A DNA stretch of 6,602 nt from JBGPBY01 sp041481485 (GTDB taxonomy: Bacteria; Acidobacteriota; Terriglobia; 20CM-2-55-15): positions 1 to 6,602 of the forward strand of contig JBGPBY010000419.1 in assembly GCA_041481485.1 (NCBI GenBank), written 5' to 3'. The notes beneath the pieces are model-generated. The model made no database searches. It was not told the origin of the DNA and saw only the letters and a list, made by a program, of their open reading frames with translations. Positions 6,271-6,602 of this stretch are shown here, one piece after another (positions within the stretch are counted from its first letter, which is position 1; each line of letters opens with the position of its first letter). The position numbers and the translations under genes are program-made.

Positions 6271-6381
6271 CTCGTATTCAGCCACTTCGAAGTCACGCTC
6301 GAGCCGGGCGTGCTTCGAACGAAAGCCTGGGGCGAACCGATTGACGTCAGCCGCCACGAACCCGCGGTTGAAGTGAAAGGT
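6271..6381 (+). pseudogene. Archease C-terminal fragment (remnant)
   Basis: Plus-strand frame 1 is open from 6214 (after a TAA at 6211) to the end of the window. Codons 6271-6381 read LVFSHFEVTLEPG, then LRTKAWGEPIDVSRHEP and AVEVKG. From memory of the family this is the second half of archease, where F-x-x-FEV is followed by R-A-x-x-(Y/W)GE-x-(L/I)D and HEP-x-x-EVK. Archease helps the RNA ligase RtcB, through its N-terminal half and metal-binding acidic residues. That N-terminal half (with the EHTAD-type motif) is absent: none of the three plus frames between 6040 and 6260 shows it. After VKG the usual TYH-x-L strand and the acidic C-terminus are also missing in any frame. It is therefore most likely a decayed internal fragment rather than a working gene. 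A diverged unrelated protein cannot be fully excluded. Confidence 0.55.
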
Positions 6382-6429
6382 TGGTGCGAAAAGGACTACA
6401 ACTTGCCACAACCTCCAGCGGACGTCGCT

Positions 6430-6602
6430 ATGAATCGGGGAGTTACATTCCTGCTCAGCGTTCTAATGGTCTTCAACACTGGCCCCCTTTCGAGCGCAAG
6501 GCTTCTGACCGATCAGATTGGCATCGAACTGCTCCGAAAGTCGTATCTCGAGATTCTGGAGCTTGAGGACATTCCAAAGCTGACTCCGGCTGAAATCAAG
6601 GC
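6430..6602 (+). CDS. N-terminus of a possible exported protein of unknown function, 3'-partial
   Basis: The ATG at 6430 opens a frame of 57 codons that leaves the window without a stop. The product begins MNRGVTFLLSVLMVFNTG: a short polar/basic start, a hydrophobic core of ~11 residues and a polar region with small residues (PLSSA). This is a plausible Sec signal peptide with cleavage near residue 23. The mature part seen, LLTDQIGIELLRKSYLEI and following LELEDIPKLTPAEIK, is charged and probably helical; I recognise no family. There is no good Shine-Dalgarno before the ATG. The frame is continuous with the archease remnant upstream, so the true start could lie elsewhere, or the two could be read as one chimeric frame. 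Low confidence because so little of it is visible. Confidence 0.4.
   Translation, partial: MNRGVTFLLSVLMVFNTGPLSSARLLTDQIGIELLRKSYLEILELEDIPKLTPAEIK

Noticed and set aside
6347..6354. Near-palindrome TTGACGTCAG as an operator
   Set aside because: It lies within the archease-like codons (ID-V-S) and a single 8-base palindrome is expected by chance.
6381..6566. 61-codon plus-strand frame at the right edge
   Set aside because: It is out of frame with the better supported frame 1 (archease match and signal-peptide-like start) and its product is Arg/Ser-rich with no motif.

Overview
The window is dominated by one minus-strand gene block, about 6024 down to 299. It reads in transcription order: an AMP-forming acetyl-CoA synthetase (acs), the E1 alpha, E1 beta and E2 subunits of a pyruvate-dehydrogenase-type 2-oxo acid dehydrogenase, a small acyl carrier protein (ACP), and a two-domain ribosome-associated protein (HPF/RaiA domain plus cold-shock domain). 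The first five genes overlap their neighbours by a few bases (ATGA or GTGATG junctions), so they are almost certainly one translationally coupled operon. The HPF gene follows after 42 bases with its own strong Shine-Dalgarno sequence.

Left edge (1-360, plus strand): the 3' part of a universal stress protein gene. The end of one UspA domain and the first strand of a second are recognisable, then homology stops near position 240 and the frame runs into the 3' end of the convergent HPF gene. Right edge (6025-6602): about 190 bases with no convincing gene, which should hold the acs promoter, followed by a plus-strand open frame. Its first part matches the C-terminal half of archease and its later part looks like the signal peptide and N-terminus of an exported protein of unknown function that leaves the window. 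The dehydrogenase block is thus flanked on both sides by gene remnants, as expected for a rearranged or inserted accessory segment.

How the genes fit together: acs makes acetyl-CoA from acetate and the E1/E2 proteins make it from pyruvate (or a related 2-oxo acid), so one transcript would feed acetyl-CoA from two carbon sources. The ACP could carry an acyl group made from this acetyl-CoA, or take part in supplying octanoyl groups for E2 lipoylation. No E3 (dihydrolipoamide dehydrogenase) is present, so E3 must be borrowed from elsewhere in the genome. With a ribosome-hibernation-type protein at the operon end and a universal stress protein next door, a role under energy or oxygen limitation, or in dormancy, is a reasonable inference but is not shown by the sequence.

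Organism: a bacterium of medium-high GC by eye, with Shine-Dalgarno-led genes. Such gene content is compatible with Acidobacteriota or an environmental proteobacterium-like lineage. No marker gene fixes the phylum. I saw no tRNA, rRNA, CRISPR array, transposase or complete insertion sequence.
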